Shown here: positions 50,400 to 61,270 of the stretch, one piece after another | How positions within the stretch are numbered: position 1 is the stretch's first letter | How the letters are laid out: each line of letters begins with the position of its first letter | Source: Streptoalloteichus hindustanus | GTDB taxonomy: Bacteria; Actinomycetota; Actinomycetes; Mycobacteriales; Pseudonocardiaceae | Direction: 5' to 3' | DNA length: 64,000 nt | NCBI RefSeq assembly: GCF_900129375.1 | Contig: NZ_FQVN01000014.1 | Coordinates: forward strand, 1 to 64,000 | Position numbers and translations under genes: made by a program | Notes under the pieces: generated by a model | Told to the model about the DNA's origin: nothing | The model's database searches: none | Seen by the model: the letters and a program-made list of their open reading frames with translations, nothing else

Positions 50400-51278
50400 G
50401 TGGAGCTGCGGCAACTGAGGTACTTCCTCGCCGTGGCCGAGGAAGGCGGGTTCGGTCGGGCCGCCGAGCGGCTGACCATCGTGCAGTCCGCCGTGAGTCA
50501 GCAGATCCGCCGGCTGGAGCGCGAACTCGGCCTGACGCTCTTCGACCGCTCGACCCGCCGCGTCCGGCTGTCCGCCGCCGGGGAGCGCTTCCTGCCCGAG
50601 GCCCGCGCCGTGCTCGCGGCGGCCGACCGGGCGCGTGCGGTCGCGGCGGAGATCGTCGCCGGGGACGAGGGTGTCCTGCGGCTCGGCGTGATCCACGGGC
50701 CGGGCGACCGGCTCTACCGCGCGTTGGCCGCGCTGGCGGCGGTCGCCCCCGCGTTGCGGGTCCGCCTCACGCGGGCCGCACCTGCCGAGCGGGTGGCGGC
50801 GGTGCGCTCCGGCGCGCTGGACGCGGCCTTCGTCCGTGGCCTGACGGCGGCTCCCGGGCTGGAGGCGTTGCCGGTCTGGACCGATCCGCTGCACGTGGCG
50901 CTGCCCGCCGACCACCCCCTTGCCGCCGAACCGAGCCTGTCCCTGGAACAACTCGCGGCGCTGCCCCTGAGGTTGGCCCCCCGCGAGAGAAACCCGTTCT
51001 TCCACGGCCTGATCACGAGCGCGTGCCGGGCGGCCGGCGTCGAGCCCCCGGCCGGTCCGGCGTTCACCGGACTCCAGGAGACCCTGACCGAGATCGGGAG
51101 CAGCAGTCCATCGTGGACGGTCTTCTACCAGGTCTCCGGGCTGCCGCCCGCCCCGCGCGTCGCGCTCCGGCCGCTCGCCGCTCCGGCCGTCGTCACCTCG
51201 CTGGTCGTCCCCGCCGGACCACCCTCGCCCGCCCTGCGGCACCTCCTTCACGCCTTGCGGGAGGAGTCGGTGACATGA
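50400..51278 (+). CDS. LysR-family transcriptional regulator
   Basis: The 292-residue LysR protein begins MELRQLRYFLAVAEEGGFGRAAERL (written here in part: the first 60 residues form the winged HTH with IVQSAVSQQIRRLE) and continues with a benzoate/muconate-responsive-like effector domain. GTG 50400 is chosen because it gives the standard LysR N-terminus; GTG 50394 is an alternative. It diverges from the cupin gene, its likely target. Confidence 0.88.
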   Translation: MELRQLRYFLAVAEEGGFGRAAERLTIVQSAVSQQIRRLERELGLTLFDRSTRRVRLSAAGERFLPEARAVLAAADRARAVAAEIVAGDEGVLRLGVIHGPGDRLYRALAALAAVAPALRVRLTRAAPAERVAAVRSGALDAAFVRGLTAAPGLEALPVWTDPLHVALPADHPLAAEPSLSLEQLAALPLRLAPRERNPFFHGLITSACRAAGVEPPAGPAFTGLQETLTEIGSSSPSWTVFYQVSGLPPAPRVALRPLAAPAVVTSLVVPAGPPSPALRHLLHALREESVT

Positions 51279-51350
51279 CCCGAGGTCGGTGACTGACCCG
51301 AGGTTCGCGACCTGCCCCGAGGCCGGCGGCCCGCTCTATGCTCCGTCGCC

Positions 51351-51680
51351 ATGATCGCTCTTCGGCGGGTGGCGCACGGCGTGGTCGTTGTCGGGATGGC
51401 GTGGTGCCTGGCCGCGTGCGGGGGTTCCGAGGGGGCGGGACGGGCGGAGGTGGTCGCGAAGATCAAGTCCGACCCGGGCATGGCGGGGACCCCGAACGCG
51501 GCCGTCGAGTGCGTCGCCGACTGGTACATGACCTACGCCTCGGAGGAGCAGCGCGCCGCGTTCGTGCGGGGGCAGTCCGGCGACCGGGCGCCGGAGCAGG
51601 TCGCCGGCAGCGAGGAGGCCAGGACCGCCATCCTCGACTGCCTGAAGTCCGCCACCGCGAACTCACCTGCTGCCAACTGA
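51351..51680 (+). CDS. small lipoprotein, unknown function
   Basis: The 109-residue product has a signal ending in the lipobox LAAC (Cys23) after a hydrophobic segment (VVVVGMAWCLAAC) and a helical mature domain with two further cysteines (VECVADWY, ILDCLKS). ATG 51351; no strong ribosome site. Anchored at the membrane surface. It resembles small lipoproteins scattered in actinomycetes; family not identified. Confidence 0.65.
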   Translation: MIALRRVAHGVVVVGMAWCLAACGGSEGAGRAEVVAKIKSDPGMAGTPNAAVECVADWYMTYASEEQRAAFVRGQSGDRAPEQVAGSEEARTAILDCLKSATANSPAAN

Positions 51681-51811
51681 CCGCCGGCGGAAGCCGGCTC
51701 ACGTCGGCTGTTCGAGGCGAGAGCGGCGCGAGAGCGGGAGGAGAACCACCGGCACGACAGTGATCCGGTCGAGGCCCCTGTGGGGGGTCTGGCTGTCGTG
51801 TGGAGGTTCTC

Positions 51812-54800
51812 GTGCCTGGGCAGCGGGGGAGTGCCGCCGGTCGGTGGCGGTGGGGTCGTGGCGGACGGATCACGACCTTCGCGGTGGTCGGGACTTTGTT
51901 GTTGTCCCTGCTCGCGGTCACGTCGGACATGTTCCGGCAGCGGGAGTGCCCGGACGTCGGGTCGGACGTGCCGTCGTCGCTGCGGGTCGCCGTCACGTGC
52001 GGCATCCCGGTCGAGGTGCTCGGGCTCAGCAGCGCGACGGAAGCGGTCACGGCCAACGCCGACGGCACGGTGTCGCTGACCCTGCACAGCTCCCCGCAGC
52101 GCGTACACCGCGACGGCGCGTGGCGCGCGGTGGACATCACGCTGACGCGCGCCGCGCTCCCGGGCCACGGTGGGAACGCCGTCACGCCCCGGGTGAGCGC
52201 CGTTGACCTGCGGCTCTCCACCGGCGGCTCCGGGCCGGTCGCGACCCTGCGGCAGGACGGCCACGAACTCGGCTGGAGCGCGCCCGCCGCGTCCGCGCCC
52301 GAACCCCAACTGCGCGGGGACACCGCGACCTACCCGGCCGTCGTGCCCGACGGCGACCTCCGCGTCACGGCCAACCCCGACGGCTTCACCCAGGTCGTGA
52401 GCGGCAAGGCCGGCCCGGCCCGCACGCTGCGCCTCCCGGTGACCACGCGGGGGCTCGCGGCCCAGGTCGCCGAGGACGGCACGATCCGGTTCCTCGACGC
52501 CCGGCACAACCCGGTGTTCACCGCCGACCCGGCGACCCTGAGCGCCGGCGACCGCCGCGACCTCGTCCCGACCAAGGTCGCCGACGGCGCGGCCGAGTAC
52601 GCGGTGCCCGCGACGACCGGCGACTGGACACTCACCCAGCGGGTGCGCGTCGCGGGCCGGGAGACGGCGACGGTCGACAGCGCGGCCGCCGAGCAGCCCG
52701 GCTGGAACCGGCAGGACACCGCGGTCTCCGACCAGCTCAGCAGCTTCTTCCAGCTCGACACCCTGGCGTTGGCCGGCAAGCGCGTGAACTCCGCCCGGCT
52801 GGTCGTCCCGGTCACCGAGCCGGGGGACAAGCCGGTCGAGACGACGTTGTGGGCCACCGGCCCGATCAACCCCCGCACCACCCACCGCGCGCAACCGCAG
52901 TGGAACCAGGAGCTGTCGCGCCAGCGCGTCGGCGCTGACCGGACCCTCGCCTTCGACGTCACCGAACAGGCGCGGTCCACGGCCGACGAGCAGCGCGCGA
53001 AGCTGACCTTCGGCCTGCGCGCGAGCGGTGGCAAGGTCGGGCTGGGCGAGCCGAAGCTGGAGCTCACCCTCACGCCCACCGCGTTGGCCGCGCCGAAGGT
53101 GTTCTCCCGCGACTACCCGGCCGACGGCCGCGCGCACGGAGCTCCGCTCCAGTCGGGCAAGTTCTCGTTCAGCTCGGCCGTGGGCGCCACCGAGTTCCGC
53201 TACCGCTGGCGCGGGCAGCGCGACTTCGCCCGCGTGGCCGCGCCCGAGGGCCGCGCCGAGGTGGCCCTCGCCCCGCCCGCTGTTGGCCAGCAGGCCCTGG
53301 AGGTCCGCGCGGTCGACGGCACCGGCCACGACTCCGAGTCCGCCGTCCACGCCTTCGAGGTCGCGGCCCTGCCCGCGCCCGAGGTGAGCGGGCAGGACAC
53401 GCTCACCGCCCGCGCCGCCGGCGCGACCGCGTTCTGGTACCGCTGGAACGAGGGCCGCGACTGGATCTTCCAGTCGGCGAAGGACGGCGCGGCCACCCTG
53501 TTCCCGCGCGGCGCGAGCGCGGTCGAGGTCGTCGCCGTCGGCGCCGACCCGGCCGTCGAGTCCCCGGCCACGCGGCACGAGATCGCCGCGCCCGTGGCGC
53601 CGGGCGCGCCGATGGTGCGCTCCGCCGACTACCCGGCCGACGGCGCGGAGCACGGCGCGCCCGGCCAGGAGGGCGTCTTCACCTTCCGCGCCACCGGAAC
53701 CGAGCCGATCACCGGGTTCCGCTACCGGCTCGGCGACGGCCCGGCCACGGACGTGCCCGGCACCGGCAAGGCCCAGGCGAAGATCACCCCCACCGCCGCC
53801 GGGCCGAACACCCTGACCGTCCGCACGGTCAACGCGGCGGGCGAGGAGTCCGCGCCCACCACCTACGAGTTCAAGGTGGCACCGGCCAAGCCGCAGCCGC
53901 CCGCCGCGCCGGCGGTCTCCTCGACGGCCTACCCGGCCGACGGCCAGCCGCACGGCGCGCCGGGCCAGGCCGGCGGCTTCACGTTCACGCCGGGCAGCTC
54001 CACCCCGGTCGTCGGCTACCGCTACCAGCTCAACGACGGGGCGGCCGTCACCGTGGCCGGGACCGGCGAGGTCACCGCGCAGATCACCCCCGCCACCTCG
54101 GGCACGCACACCCTCACCGTGACCGCGCTCGGCCTCGGCGGCACGGCGTCCGCGCCCACCCGGCACACCTTCGTCGTCGGCGGGCTCCCGGTGCCCACGC
54201 CGGAGTCACCGCAGGTCACCTCCACCGACTTCCCCGCGGACGGCCAGCCGCACGGCAACGTCGGCCAGGCCGGGTCGGTGACCGTGCGGACCAGCGGCCC
54301 GGTGGCCGCGGACGTGATCACCTACCAGTTGGACACCGACGCCGCGCCCCGCGAGCAGCAGGTGGCCGACGGCAAGGCGGTGCTCAGCCTCACCCCGGTC
54401 CGCTCGGGTCAGCGCACGTTGACCGCGTGGGCCAAGGTCAGCGCCACCGGCACGGTGTCGCCGCCGACCAGGTACACCTTCGTCGTCGGCGCGCCCGGCG
54501 GGCCCCGCGACTACTTCTACGACGCCGCCGGCCAACTCGCCGGCGTGGCCAACAACTCCGGCGAGGCCGCCGCCTACCGCTACGACGACAGCGGCAACCT
54601 GGAGCGGACCGACCGGCTTGAGCCGGGCAGCGCGGCGGTGTTCGCGCTGGTGCCGACGCGCGGCCCGGTCGGCACGAGCGTGGAGATCAGTGGCACCGGC
54701 TTCGCCGCGAAGCCCGCGGACAACACCGTGGTGTTCGACGGCGTCGCCGCGCAGGTCACGGCCGCGACGCCGAACCGGCTCACGGTGGTCGTGCCGCAGG

Positions 54801-57800
54801 GCACCGCCGCCGGCAACGTCCGGGTCACCGCGAACGGCAGGACCGTCGACGGCCCGCGGCCGTTCGTGATCACGCGTGGCGTCACCGCGCCGAAGATCAC
54901 CAGCGTCTCGACCGACCGCGGCGACCGGGGCGACCTGGTGACGATCACCGGCACCGGCTTCGACCCGGACGCGGCGCGCGACGTCGTGCACTTCCACCAG
55001 ACCACCGCGCGGGTCACGAAGGCGAGCGAGACCAGCCTGGTGGTGGAGGTGCCCGAGGCCGCGGCCTCCGGCCGGATCACCGTGCGCACCCCGGGCGGCA
55101 CCGCGACCAGCGCGAGCGACTTCCTGGTGGCGCCCCGCGGTTTCGTGACCAGCAAGCTGCTGTACGGCGGCCGGCTGGAGCTCGGCAAGCCCGTGGACCT
55201 GGACATCCCGCAGGGCAAGGCCGCGGTGGTGCTGGTCGACGGCAAGTTCGGCGAGCAGCTCAACCTGAACCTGCAGAACAACACCATTCCGGTCCGCTCG
55301 GCGATGTGGATGTTCACCCCGCAGGGCGGCGATTTCGCCCGCCGGGCCATGGGCGACCCGCTCGACCTGTGGGCCGGCAGCACGCTGCACCAGGACCTGC
55401 CGGTGTTCCGCGCCAACGGCACCTACTCCATCGTCGTCGCGCCGGACGACAACGCGGCGGGCAAGGTCCGGATCACCGCCTCCCGCGACCTGACCGGCAA
55501 CAAGCTGACCAAGGACGGCGCTGGCGTGCCGTTCACGGTCAAGGAGGCCGAGAAGGCCGTCGAGATCCCGTTCACCGCCAAGGCGGGCGAGTGGCTGAGC
55601 CTCGGCCTGACCGACCTGAGCGAGCCCCGGCACACCTTCGTCGTCAAGGTCACCGACCCGGACAAGAAGGAGTACACCTGGAAGCACTCGCTCACGCTGT
55701 ACGTGCCGACCATGGTGTTCAAGGCCAAGAAGGCCGGGAACTACAAGGTCTCGGTCACCTTCGGCCCCAAGCAACTCGGCTTCGGCAAGGTGTGGCTGTC
55801 CGGGGTGATCGACGCCGGCAAGCTCGCCGTCGACGGGGCCGCCACCGGGTTCAAGGTCCTGCGCCCCGGACAGTCCGCGCGCCTGCCGTTCGCCGGCGTG
55901 AAGGACAAGCAACTGGTCCTCGCCTACACCGAGAACACCCTGCGGGAGAACGGCCGCCCCGGCTACCCGAGCGGGATCATGGTGGAGCCGGACGAGAACC
56001 AGGTCGAGCTGCGCAACGGCACCGCCGAGACCCGCAACATCTCGGTCCGCAAGAACGGGGAGCACAACCTGTTCGTCAGCGGCTGGGAGGCGGTCGGCAC
56101 CGCCAAGGCGTCGCTGTCCACCGCGGTCGAGGGCGGCAAGCTCACGGTCAACGCCCTGACCAAGGCCAGGTTCAGCCGGCCGGGCCAGGAGGTGTGGCTC
56201 AACTTCGACGGGGTCAAGGGCCGGCCGCTGTTCCTGCTCAACCGCGACAAGACCCTCCCCGGCGAACTCGTCGTGCGGGTCTACCAGGCGACCGGCAACA
56301 AGCTGGTCGCCAGCAGCAAGGACGGCAAGCTCGACATCCCCGCGCTGCCGGAGACCGGCAAGTACCGCGTCCACCTCGACCCGACCTTCGCCAGCACCGG
56401 CGAGGTCACCATCGCCGCGTCCGAGCCGCAGGACATCGGCAAGATCGCGGTCGACGGACCGGCGCTCACCCCGAAGGTGGCCGTCCCCGGCCAGAAGATC
56501 GTCGGGAAGTTCACCGGCCAGGCCGGCCAGCGGCTCAGCCTCGGCGTCACCTCCGCCGACGTGCCCTTCCTGAAGCCGAAGGTGATCAAGCCGGACGGCA
56601 GGGACCTGGAGTACTACTCCACGTCCAACGTCCCCTTCGGCGCCGACCTGCCCGCGCTGCCGGCCGCCGGCGACTACCAGGTCGTGCTCGAACCCCTGGA
56701 CCAGTCGGCCCAGCCCACCACCGGCCAGCTGTCCGTGACGCTGTCGGGCGAGGCCGACGGCGGCAAGGTCGACGTCGGCGGCGCCGCGAAGACGATCACC
56801 ATCGGCCGCCCGGCGCAGAACGGCAGGGTCACCTTCGACGGGGCAGCCAACGACGTCCTGCAGATCGAGGTCACCAGGGCGTTCCCCGACAACCTCGGCG
56901 CCTACTACACCCTCGTCGCGCCGGACGGCACCCTCCTGGCCCGGCACACGTGGATGTCCTGGGACCGGTTCAAGCTGCCCGCGCTCAAGGCCGCCGGCAC
57001 GCACACCCTGGTCTTCGACCCGGCCAACAACGTGACCGGCTCGATGACCGTGGCGCTCAGCAAGCCGCAGACCGCCGCCGCCGTCGCGCCGGGCGTCCGG
57101 CTCGACCCGCCCAAGGCGGCCACCCCGACCTGCGTGGCGGCCGAGCCCACCCCGCCCGCGGCCCGGACCTCGCCGGTGCCCGAGGGCAACGACCAGCCGC
57201 CGGCCGCCCCGGAGGACCCGCCGGCGCAGCCGACCTCGTCCGCGTGCGGCGGGAACGGCGGCTGGCGGCCGGACGCGGCCAACCTCAGCGGCGCGGACTG
57301 GAGCACGCGCTACGCGCCGGCCCCCAGCCGCGACCGGCCGCTGGAGTTCCCGGTCGGCTTCACCGGCGTGGTCGGCAAGGTCGAGTCGACCCAGGGCCAG
57401 GCGCTGCCCGGCGTCGCCGTGAGCGTCGGCGACCACCGGACCACCACCGACGACCAGGGCCGGTTCGCCCTGGTGGGGCTGTCCGAGGGGCACGTCGCGC
57501 TGCGCGTGGACGGCCGCACGGCCACCACGCAGGGCCGGACCTTCGGCGCGTTCGACATCGGGGTGGACATCAAGGGCGGCCAGGTGCTCGTGCTGCCGCA
57601 CACCGTGTTCCTGCCCGAGATCGACACCTCCAGCGCGGTCAGCATCCCGAGCCCGACCACCCAGGAGACCGTGCTCACCACCAAGGCCATCCCCGGCCTG
57701 GAGGTGCGGCTGCCGGCCGGCACGGTCGTCCGCGACACCAACGGCAACGTCGCGACCGAGCTGAGCCTGACGCCGATCCCGATCGACCGGCCGCCGTTCC

Positions 57801-60800
57801 CGTTGCCGCCGACCAAGGTCCCGGTCTACTTCACGGTGCAACCCGGCGGCGGCTACCTCTTCCCCGAGGGCGCCACGATCATCTACCCGAACTACACCAA
57901 GGAAGCGCCGGGCACCCGCACCCAGTTCTGGAACTACGACCCGGACGGCAAGGGCTGGCACGTCTACGGCCACGGCACGGTCTCGCCCGACGGCAAGCGG
58001 ATCGTCCCCGACCCCGACGTCCGGTTCTACCGGCTGACCGGCGCGATGACCGCCGTGCCCGGCATGAACCCGGCCAAGAACGCCCCCAAGCCCAACGGCA
58101 CCCGGGTCGGCGACCCGGTCGACCCGGCCACCGGTCTGCTGGTGGACGAGCAGGTCGACCTGGAGGTCGACGACATCCGGCCGATCAGGATCACCCGCTC
58201 CTACCAGCAGGGCGACCCCGACATCCGGCCGTTCGGCGTCGGCACCAACTTCGGCTACGGCATCTTCCCCTGGGCGCCCGGCGTCATCGGGCAGTTCACC
58301 TTCCAGGAGTTCGACCTGGTCCAGCCGGACGGGAGCAAGATCCACTACCGGCGGACCTCACCGGGCACGGACTACGCCGGCGCGGAGTTCAGGGCCGACC
58401 CGACGCCCACCGAGTACGACGGCTCCGTCGTGAAGTGGAACGGCAGCGGGTGGGACGTCACGCTGCGCGACGGCACCGTGATGGTGCTCGGCGAGGAGGC
58501 GCCGCTCCAGGAGATCCGCGACAAGTACGGCAACACCACCACGATCACCAGGGCCCCGGCGCCGCCGGGCAGTGACGGCAAGGTCCGGACCAACGGCCCG
58601 ATCACCCAGATCACCTCGCCCACCGGCCGGTGGGTGCGGATCGGCTACGACGAGGCCAACCCGCCGCGGATCAGGTCGGTGGAGGACAACCTCGGCCGGC
58701 GCGTCGGCTACACCTACGACGCCGCGGGGCACCTGGAGACGGTCACCGACACCGGGGGCGGGGTCACCCGCTACACCTGGGACAAGGACCTGCTCAAGAC
58801 CATCACCGACCCGCGCGGCACCCGGTACCTGCTCAACGAGTACGACGACAAGGGGCGGGTCAGGGCCCAGACCGCGGCCGACGGCGGGGTCACGAAGTTC
58901 GAGTACGTCGACGCGAACGGCGTGATCACCGAGACGAAGATGACCGACCCGCGCGGCGCGGTCCGCCGGTTCGCCTTCAACGACAAGGGACAGCTCGCCA
59001 GCGACACCAAGGCGTTCGGCACGAGCGACGCGCAGACGACCAGCTTCGAGTACGAGACGGACGGCGTGCGCCGCAAGGCGGTCACCGACCCGCTGAAGCG
59101 GAAGACGACCTACCTCTACGACGCCAAGGGCTTCGTCAAGGAGATCACCGTCCTCGCCGGCACGCCCGGCGCGCGCACCGAGAAGTTCGAGCGGGGCGGG
59201 CCGCACGGCGAGCTGACCAAGCACACCGACGAGTTCGGCAAGGCGACGGTCTACACGCTGGACAAGCGCGGCGCGGTGGAGAAGGTCACGGACCGGATGA
59301 ACCGCGTGACCCTCTACTCGGTCAACGGGAGGGGACTGGTCACCAAGATCACCGACCCGGCGGGGAAGGCGAGCACCGTCGAGTACGCCAACGCCGACGC
59401 GGTGCGCGAGACCAACCCGCTCGGCAAGGCCACGACCAGCGCCTACGACGCGATCGGCCGTCTCGTGCGGGTGGCCGACCCGCGTGGCGTGGTCAGCGAG
59501 ACCGCGTACACGGCGTCGAGCCAGATCGCCGCGCGGACCGACGGCCTGGGCCGGACCGTGGCGTTCGACTACGACCGCAACGGCAACCGGACCGCGGTGA
59601 CCGACCCGCGCGGCGGCGTGACCCGGTTCGACTACAACGCCATGGACCAGGTCCGGTCGGTCACCGACCCGCTGGGCGTGTCCTGGGCCGCGGAGGCGAA
59701 GTACGACTTCAACGGCAACCTGGAGAGGTACACCAGCCGCCGCGGCGTCGTGACCGAGCACAAGTACGACCTGCTCAACCGGCTCAGGGAGACCAAGTAC
59801 GGCGCCGAGAGCACGGTCACCTACGGCTACGACGCCGGCGACCGCCTCCGGTCCACTGAGGACTCCACCGCCGGCAAGGCGTCGACCGACTACGACGACC
59901 TGGACCGCGTGACCGCGGAGACCACGCCGGCCGGCAAGGTGTCCTACTCCTACAGCGCCACCGAGCGGGACCGGACCACCACGGTCGCGGGCCGCGCGGC
60001 GGTGCGGCAGCTCTACGACGCCGGCGGCGCCCTGCGCGAGATCCAGGAGGGCGGCAAGCCGGTCAGCACGGTCAGCTTCGACAAGGCGGGCCGCCCGGAA
60101 CGGGTCGGCGCCGCCAACGGGGGCGTGTCCCAGACCTACGGCTACGACGACGCCGGCCAGATCAAGGCGATCACGTACCGCTCGGGCAACACGGTCCTCG
60201 GCGACCTGACCTACACCTACGACGCGGCGGGCCTGCCGACCCAGACCGCGGGCAAGTTCTCCCGCGCGATGCTGCCCGAGCCGTTCGGCCCGGCCACCTA
60301 CGACCTGGCGAACCGGGTCAGGACCGTCGCCGGCGCGTCGATCACCTGGGACCCCGACGGCAACCTGACCTCCGACGGCGCCGCGACCTACACGTGGAAC
60401 GCGCGTGGCGAGCTGGCGTCGATGGAACGACCGGGCCTGGCTGCGAGGTTCGGGTACACGGCCGACGGCCGGCGGTCGGCCAGGACGATCAACGGGACGA
60501 CCACCAACTACCTCTACGACGGTGCGAACCCGTTGCAGGAGAAGGTGGGCAACACCGTCACGTCGATGACCGCCTCCGGGGTCGACGGGTTCCACCTGCG
60601 CACGTCGGGCGGTGTCCAGCGGCGGTACCTGACCGACGCGCTGGGCAGCGCCATCGGTCTGGTGGACGGCAACGGCGCCGGAGTCTCGTACACCTACGAG
60701 CCGTTCGGTCGCACCTACACGTCAGGTGCCGACGACAACCCGTACCGGTTCACCGGCCGGGAGGACGACGGCACGGGTCTCTACTACTACCGAGCCCGCT

Positions 60801-61270
60801 ACTACAGCCCGGTTCTCCAGCGCTTCCTCAGCGAGGACCCCATCGGGTTCGACGGTGGCTTCAACCTCCATGCCTACGTGGGGAACCTCCCCACCGCTCT
60901 CACCGACCCGTCGGGCCTGAAGCCGGCCACCGCCAAGCCGGGCAACACCGGAGGCAACAGCAACAACCGGGCGATCGAGACCGAAACCATCCACCCCCGG
61001 CCCGTGAAGCCGCGTGACGCGGTGGACCGGTGGGACGACTTCCTCGGCCCCGGCCCGCACAGCAACATTCACCCGCGGACCGGCCTGCCGGACCCGAACC
61101 GCATCACCTCGGCGGACGGGAAGCGCACGATCCGGTTCGGCGACCACGAGATGAACAGCAAGCCGACCAAGTTCCACTACCACGAGGAAACGTGGCGACA
61201 GGACAGCAGCGGCCAGTTCTACGTGGACAATGTCCAGGTCCGGGTTCCGTTTCCGAAGGGTTCGTGGTGA
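51812..61270 (+). CDS. giant RHS/YD-repeat polymorphic toxin
   Basis: The 3,152-residue protein has an N-terminal membrane/signal segment (about 22-42), a DNRLRE-type region (about 283-427), four Ig-like repeats with the YPADGxxHGxxGQ motif (from about 430), an isolated YD unit (about 896-940), two IPT/TIG domains (about 943-1107), long beta-rich repeats, a Pro-rich linker (about 1763-1810), a CarboxypepD_reg-like domain, DUF6531 (RVGDPVDPATGLLVDEQVD) and an RHS barrel (about 2197-2990) ending in the RHS core YRARYYSPVLQRFLSEDPIG. The last ~115 residues (from about 3036) are a distinct His-rich toxin module (GPGPHSNIHPRTGLPDPNR, then TKFHYHEETW). GTG 51812 follows GGAGG. Its TGA overlaps the candidate immunity gene. 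Confidence 0.9.
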   Translation: MPGQRGSAAGRWRWGRGGRITTFAVVGTLLLSLLAVTSDMFRQRECPDVGSDVPSSLRVAVTCGIPVEVLGLSSATEAVTANADGTVSLTLHSSPQRVHRDGAWRAVDITLTRAALPGHGGNAVTPRVSAVDLRLSTGGSGPVATLRQDGHELGWSAPAASAPEPQLRGDTATYPAVVPDGDLRVTANPDGFTQVVSGKAGPARTLRLPVTTRGLAAQVAEDGTIRFLDARHNPVFTADPATLSAGDRRDLVPTKVADGAAEYAVPATTGDWTLTQRVRVAGRETATVDSAAAEQPGWNRQDTAVSDQLSSFFQLDTLALAGKRVNSARLVVPVTEPGDKPVETTLWATGPINPRTTHRAQPQWNQELSRQRVGADRTLAFDVTEQARSTADEQRAKLTFGLRASGGKVGLGEPKLELTLTPTALAAPKVFSRDYPADGRAHGAPLQSGKFSFSSAVGATEFRYRWRGQRDFARVAAPEGRAEVALAPPAVGQQALEVRAVDGTGHDSESAVHAFEVAALPAPEVSGQDTLTARAAGATAFWYRWNEGRDWIFQSAKDGAATLFPRGASAVEVVAVGADPAVESPATRHEIAAPVAPGAPMVRSADYPADGAEHGAPGQEGVFTFRATGTEPITGFRYRLGDGPATDVPGTGKAQAKITPTAAGPNTLTVRTVNAAGEESAPTTYEFKVAPAKPQPPAAPAVSSTAYPADGQPHGAPGQAGGFTFTPGSSTPVVGYRYQLNDGAAVTVAGTGEVTAQITPATSGTHTLTVTALGLGGTASAPTRHTFVVGGLPVPTPESPQVTSTDFPADGQPHGNVGQAGSVTVRTSGPVAADVITYQLDTDAAPREQQVADGKAVLSLTPVRSGQRTLTAWAKVSATGTVSPPTRYTFVVGAPGGPRDYFYDAAGQLAGVANNSGEAAAYRYDDSGNLERTDRLEPGSAAVFALVPTRGPVGTSVEISGTGFAAKPADNTVVFDGVAAQVTAATPNRLTVVVPQGTAAGNVRVTANGRTVDGPRPFVITRGVTAPKITSVSTDRGDRGDLVTITGTGFDPDAARDVVHFHQTTARVTKASETSLVVEVPEAAASGRITVRTPGGTATSASDFLVAPRGFVTSKLLYGGRLELGKPVDLDIPQGKAAVVLVDGKFGEQLNLNLQNNTIPVRSAMWMFTPQGGDFARRAMGDPLDLWAGSTLHQDLPVFRANGTYSIVVAPDDNAAGKVRITASRDLTGNKLTKDGAGVPFTVKEAEKAVEIPFTAKAGEWLSLGLTDLSEPRHTFVVKVTDPDKKEYTWKHSLTLYVPTMVFKAKKAGNYKVSVTFGPKQLGFGKVWLSGVIDAGKLAVDGAATGFKVLRPGQSARLPFAGVKDKQLVLAYTENTLRENGRPGYPSGIMVEPDENQVELRNGTAETRNISVRKNGEHNLFVSGWEAVGTAKASLSTAVEGGKLTVNALTKARFSRPGQEVWLNFDGVKGRPLFLLNRDKTLPGELVVRVYQATGNKLVASSKDGKLDIPALPETGKYRVHLDPTFASTGEVTIAASEPQDIGKIAVDGPALTPKVAVPGQKIVGKFTGQAGQRLSLGVTSADVPFLKPKVIKPDGRDLEYYSTSNVPFGADLPALPAAGDYQVVLEPLDQSAQPTTGQLSVTLSGEADGGKVDVGGAAKTITIGRPAQNGRVTFDGAANDVLQIEVTRAFPDNLGAYYTLVAPDGTLLARHTWMSWDRFKLPALKAAGTHTLVFDPANNVTGSMTVALSKPQTAAAVAPGVRLDPPKAATPTCVAAEPTPPAARTSPVPEGNDQPPAAPEDPPAQPTSSACGGNGGWRPDAANLSGADWSTRYAPAPSRDRPLEFPVGFTGVVGKVESTQGQALPGVAVSVGDHRTTTDDQGRFALVGLSEGHVALRVDGRTATTQGRTFGAFDIGVDIKGGQVLVLPHTVFLPEIDTSSAVSIPSPTTQETVLTTKAIPGLEVRLPAGTVVRDTNGNVATELSLTPIPIDRPPFPLPPTKVPVYFTVQPGGGYLFPEGATIIYPNYTKEAPGTRTQFWNYDPDGKGWHVYGHGTVSPDGKRIVPDPDVRFYRLTGAMTAVPGMNPAKNAPKPNGTRVGDPVDPATGLLVDEQVDLEVDDIRPIRITRSYQQGDPDIRPFGVGTNFGYGIFPWAPGVIGQFTFQEFDLVQPDGSKIHYRRTSPGTDYAGAEFRADPTPTEYDGSVVKWNGSGWDVTLRDGTVMVLGEEAPLQEIRDKYGNTTTITRAPAPPGSDGKVRTNGPITQITSPTGRWVRIGYDEANPPRIRSVEDNLGRRVGYTYDAAGHLETVTDTGGGVTRYTWDKDLLKTITDPRGTRYLLNEYDDKGRVRAQTAADGGVTKFEYVDANGVITETKMTDPRGAVRRFAFNDKGQLASDTKAFGTSDAQTTSFEYETDGVRRKAVTDPLKRKTTYLYDAKGFVKEITVLAGTPGARTEKFERGGPHGELTKHTDEFGKATVYTLDKRGAVEKVTDRMNRVTLYSVNGRGLVTKITDPAGKASTVEYANADAVRETNPLGKATTSAYDAIGRLVRVADPRGVVSETAYTASSQIAARTDGLGRTVAFDYDRNGNRTAVTDPRGGVTRFDYNAMDQVRSVTDPLGVSWAAEAKYDFNGNLERYTSRRGVVTEHKYDLLNRLRETKYGAESTVTYGYDAGDRLRSTEDSTAGKASTDYDDLDRVTAETTPAGKVSYSYSATERDRTTTVAGRAAVRQLYDAGGALREIQEGGKPVSTVSFDKAGRPERVGAANGGVSQTYGYDDAGQIKAITYRSGNTVLGDLTYTYDAAGLPTQTAGKFSRAMLPEPFGPATYDLANRVRTVAGASITWDPDGNLTSDGAATYTWNARGELASMERPGLAARFGYTADGRRSARTINGTTTNYLYDGANPLQEKVGNTVTSMTASGVDGFHLRTSGGVQRRYLTDALGSAIGLVDGNGAGVSYTYEPFGRTYTSGADDNPYRFTGREDDGTGLYYYRARYYSPVLQRFLSEDPIGFDGGFNLHAYVGNLPTALTDPSGLKPATAKPGNTGGNSNNRAIETETIHPRPVKPRDAVDRWDDFLGPGPHSNIHPRTGLPDPNRITSADGKRTIRFGDHEMNSKPTKFHYHEETWRQDSSGQFYVDNVQVRVPFPKGSW

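Noticed and set aside
54206-58345. 1,379-residue open frame antisense to the RHS gene
   Set aside because: It has no ribosome site or domain and is rich in Arg, Gly, Val and Asp. It is a high-G+C shadow of the RHS coding frame, whose domains are clear.
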